Below are positions 37,597 to 47,809 of a DNA stretch of 47,809 nt, piece by piece. Origin of the DNA: Liolophura sinensis. Taxonomy: Eukaryota; Mollusca; Polyplacophora; Chitonida; Chitonidae. The stretch covers positions 66,943,249-66,991,057 of the forward strand of contig NC_088295.1 of the NCBI RefSeq assembly GCF_032854445.1, given 5' to 3'. The position numbers were made by a program, and so were the translations under genes. The number at the start of each line of letters is the position of its first letter. Within the stretch, counting starts at the first letter, position 1. A model generated the notes under the pieces. It was not told the origin of the DNA and did no database searches. It saw nothing but the letters and a program-made list of their open reading frames with translations.

Positions 37597-37742
37597 TGTT
37601 TGTTTAGTTGGTGTGCAACGCCTGACTCAAAATTTTTGCATTCATTTGTCGGCGGGCATATCTATGGGTGGGGTAAGTTGGGCATCAGCAACCCTGTGAA
37701 ACTCGGTGTGCCTGGGCTAGATTCGAACCCACGATACGCCTG
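37597..37742 (-). mobile_element. Decayed SINE-like segment
   Basis: On the minus strand a B-box-like GTGGGTTCGAATCTAGCCCA is followed by about 100 nt and an AAACAAACAAATAAAC tail. Too diverged to assign to family A-D. Confidence 0.4.
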
Positions 37743-38047
37743 ATTGATGAAGGGCTAGGAAACTTTCGGCAGACGTCATTTTTTCCCTCGGTGAGCTACG
37801 TTCCGGGCATAGACCTAGTCCAGGAAGTATTTTAGAGACAATCAGTTAAAATGTTGTATACGTATTTTTATTTTGCCTGCACCATTTCCACGGTTTTCAA
37901 TTAAAGTGATGACAGTACAAGTGTCTTTGACGCAAAAGGGGTATGATGGTCGTTTATTTGTTTATTAAACTGTGGTACATGACAAATTGCTCATATTTTT
38001 GTATATAATCAGTGCCTGTCTGTGGTGGAAATATGACACATCTGTCC

Positions 38048-38160
<113 letters not shown>

Positions 38161-39073
38161 ATACCGTTTACGGACGAAGTAACTCAAATGAACGTCCGTA
38201 TGTGCAGTTGCATGCATTTTTTACATTAAATACAGGTAGGCTTACATGTATGTATGTGTACACATGTATACACATATGAAATATATTATGTAATAAATAA
38301 AGCTATACATTTTGTAGTAGTTTGTTGCGCTAGCGGTTGTTTTAAATCTCTCGCCTAACAAGTATTTAGTGATAGGTATACTATTTTAATCCTTTATAGG
38401 CCATCGCTGGTCTAGGGTTGAAATCCAGATCCCGGCTTTTGTCTACGGCTTTAAGTCCTTTATCTCAACAAAGGGCGGTTGCTTTCTCCGAGGTCTTCCC
38501 GATTTCCTCGTGAAAAAGTCAAATCGCATAATCAAATCTTGGAGAAACTCCAAGGGCATAAATTAGGGCGTAAATTGTACGTTTTATATGACAATGTTCT
38601 GTGTAGCCTTCATAGGTCATAGGCCTATATGTAGCTCAAAGGTGTTCAGAAGTCAAGGTATAATCCTGTAGGCCTGTGTAAAATGTATTTTGGGTCATTG
38701 GATGGAATATGGGCTTATTCTTATATCCAAATACTTTGGATGACCCGATGTAATAGGCCTAATTGACTGAGCCTAGTAAGCATGGCACTTGACCAAGCAG
38801 TCTTGGGCCGGTCTTTTCATGAAACTGGATGAAAGTTCCGACGTTTGCTGAAGGCTAAAGTACATAAAACATCAAACATTTAGAATTCCACAGGTATCCT
38901 AGACAAGCTATATAAAATACAAGTCTTCAACTACCCATACGGCGGGGATTTAACAATTTACCAAAAAAAAACACAACAGAAATTATTTAAATTAAAGTTA
39001 ATTTAATTAATTTTGTCGCTCTAATAGCGCATGGGACGCCTAATTGGAATGCAATATTTGTGACAATTCGGAA

Positions 39074-39332
39074 TGATTGGGGTTTACGTCGTATTTATTA
39101 ATTTTCTAATCGCATGACGACGGGGAGTCATTAGGTGTGGGCATATTAGGTGTCTTCTTGTGGCAAAAATGCTGCTGCCACTGATGTATCATGCCGAAGA
39201 CACCAGACATGACACCCCACCCATGCAGTTACATTATACTGACACCGCGAGCCAACAAGTCCTGTTTCCTTGCTCTATCCTTTTAGTGCTGAGGCAGAAA
39301 CAGGTGACAGTCTTTGGTATGACCCGACCCTC
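39074..39332 (-). mobile_element. tRNA-derived SINE, family C, 5'-truncated
   Basis: Contains GACGACGGGGAGTCATTAGG, CTTCTTGTGGCAAAAATGCT, ACACCAGACATGACACCCCA and GGTATGACCCGACCCTCTAA. Located between the two genes. Confidence 0.75.
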
Positions 39333-39602
39333 TAATCTTAGTCCACCGAAATACTGCATGTCAAAGTAAAACAGGCCGAGTCTAATTCAGACAGTACAAT
39401 GTTCATTTTGTCTGAAGAATGGTTGTGCCCTTAAAAATATTCTGAAGAAAACATTTTACCAACTGGTCTATCTGACAATTTCTTATAAGGGACACTAAAT
39501 TAAAGAATTGGGTATAGCTATTCTATGGGCTCTATTTTAGCCCATCTAAGTTACGTTCCAGATCCTAACCCGCTTACCTCCCCTGTCGACCAATCTTTCG
39601 TG

Positions 39603-39803
39603 TCAGGAGGTGTATTTAGACAGTAGCATATGAAAACTGTCAAAGAGGTGGATGAGTTGGTTAATTTGGCTTTCGATTATCGGCGACTTTTGCTGTTGGA
39701 TAATTTGGTCGACACAACCTTTCAGAGCCGTGACGACTATTTCAGTAATTAGGACGTTTGCATGCCGTGACATCAGCGTCAAATATTTCATTTTGGATGC
39801 CAA
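39603..39803 (-). CDS. Possible small divergent ORF upstream of ATG5
   Basis: A 66-codon minus-strand frame starts 241 bp from the ATG5 start codon in head-to-head orientation. The translation (SRHANVLITEIVVTALKGCV, then DQIIQQQKSPIIESQINQLI) reads as a plausible amphipathic helical protein with balanced codon use. I do not recognise a family. An overlapping plus-strand frame of 111 codons exists, so this may be chance. A divergent promoter shared with ATG5 would be the natural context. Confidence 0.2.
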   Translation of the reverse strand: MASKMKYLTLMSRHANVLITEIVVTALKGCVDQIIQQQKSPIIESQINQLIHLFDSFHMLLSKYTS

Positions 39804-40043
39804 AAGTTTCCGTATGTTAGGCGTGTTCGGGTCAGTCGCCCATCCATGTCAGTTGATAACAGATGTCGAAAGTAATTCTATGGGCTCTTCTTTTTGTTAC
39901 TATATTTATGAAATAGACCCAACTAAGATTTTTCTTATTTACAGCGTTGGTGAAGATAATTGTCTATTAAAAAATAAAATAAAATAAAAAACCTGCGTAA
40001 CACGCATCCACTGGGCTGTGTGTGGTGATAAAAGCATAACGTT

Positions 40044-46731
<6,688 letters not shown>

Positions 46732-47334
46732 GGCAGGTTGTGGATTAGGATGGGAAGAATAGGGAGAGAAATTTGGTTTGGAATATATGTTAGGAATGGG
46801 AGCTGCCAGCAAAAGAAAATAGTTTTAGAAAAAATAGTGCTGATACATATAGGAAATAGTTTTGGAAAGAAATAGGATTGGGAAGAACATGATTAGTATG
46901 GATAAAGTGTTTTGAAAAGAAATTGGATAGGGGAAAACAGGGCTGATTGGAAATAGATTTGAAGAGAAGTTGGATGGACGATGAAGTATGTATTCTTACC
47001 ACCTGGTGACAGCTTGTGTCCTGACTGGAATGTGGATTGGTCTTCATTCTCTATATGCTTCCAGTTACTACAGTTAACTATAGCAGCACTGCGTGAACCT
47101 GAGCTATTGCACAGGGGACCCCAGCTATTACTGAATGAATGTTTTGGTGTAATTATGGTTGAAGAAAAGCTGGTTATAGAATGATGAGTGGTGTATAAGA
47201 TCATTGAAATGGAGATGGACTCAGCTTCACAGAACACAGTAACGTAGTTCCACTGTTTTTTGGGGGGGGGTTTTGTTTGGTTGTTTTTTCCGTAATTACT
47301 GAATATCGTCTGTTGAAATAAATGATGAAATAAA
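46732..47334 (+). other. ATG5: ATG5 3' untranslated region with two AATAAA signals
   Basis: Two canonical AATAAA hexamers lie at 47317-47322 and 47329-47334, about 590 nt after the stop. Between about 46735 and 46980 the sequence is purine-rich and contains diverged tandem copies of a roughly 40-bp motif with GGAAATAG/GAAATTGGAT cores. Long minus-strand open frames here are by-products of that purine bias. The 3' end is not proven. Confidence 0.5.
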
Positions 47335-47809
47335 AACATATTCTGGAAAGTATCAACTGAAACACATAACTTGATGAATTTAACAGATGATCTTGATTTT
47401 CGAACGAAGCGTAAGGCAGTGCTGTTTTTACTACACTTGTTTCCAGCTTTGCTCTTGGACAGAATGACTGAACTATGGATATATTGAATACCAGAACGTG
47501 TATTTCGATCCACTTCGTTAAATGTACAATGATAAAGTATCCGAATGATGTAAATATGGTTGGTCGCTGTGTATTCATTCTGGTATTTACATCGTACATT
47601 ACAAAGTATCTTCCATTGTAACTGAGTATATTGCTCAATAAGAGAAACAGTTTTACAGTTGTATTATATGAATGAACAACATTGTCAGTGTTAGGAAAGC
47701 CTCAGGCCGTTAATAGACATGTTACGTATTATTTATCGTACCTTTATATTTGTATATATGTATATATAATGATGATATATACTCGTATATTATGATATAT
47801 ACGTATATT
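47335..47809. other. 3' flank of ATG5, nothing recognised
   Basis: AT-rich sequence with TATATA runs at the very end. No exon of another gene is supported. Confidence 0.4.

Noticed and set aside
46893-47638. 206- and 145-codon minus-strand frames over the ATG5 3' region
   Set aside because: Low-complexity Ser/Phe/Ile composition arising from purine-rich plus-strand repeats; no recognised domain.

Overview
This is AT-rich, repeat-loaded eukaryotic DNA with GT..AG introns. It is probably lophotrochozoan, most likely mollusc, judging from several tRNA-derived SINE families whose tails (GGCGTAAAACACCAATCAAA, GTACGACGTTAAACCCAAAG) I associate with molluscan genomes. That organism call rests on recall, not on a search. 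No bacterial or organellar features are present.

Layout: 1-28.6 kb is gene-poor. It holds SINE copies, a decayed Penelope-like retroelement with inverted arms and a 13-bp target-site duplication (3.13-4.70 kb), a mariner-type MITE with a transposase remnant (13.7 kb), a second long-TIR MITE (15.6 kb), and three tandem arrays: ~29-bp units at 19.1 kb, 54-bp units at 20.4 kb, and ~40-bp units in a 199-bp higher-order repeat at 24.4-26.2 kb. From 28.67 to 37.14 kb lies a six-exon plus-strand gene for a 231-residue four-transmembrane protein that I cannot assign to a named family. From 40.04 to 46.73 kb lies a complete seven-exon plus-strand ATG5 gene. It encodes 275 residues, the same length as the vertebrate protein, with the ATG12-acceptor lysine as K131.

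The most striking observation is that both genes carry a minisatellite that begins exactly at a 5' splice site and repeats the exon tail plus donor. In the four-TM gene, exon 4 is followed by 25 consecutive exact 64-bp units, then a SINE-interrupted remainder. In ATG5, exon 5 is followed by 31 units of ~42 bp. In each case the exon's own last full unit length aligns without gaps to the repeat (about 67% and 71% identity by eye). The ATG5 unit is 14 codons and stays in frame, so use of a downstream donor would insert 14-residue repeats at the linker between the helix-rich and UblB domains. The 64-bp unit of the other gene instead gives a stop five codons after the true exon end. A weaker, decayed array in intron 1 of the four-TM gene may be a third case.

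No tRNA, rRNA or CRISPR features were found; tRNA-like segments are SINE heads.
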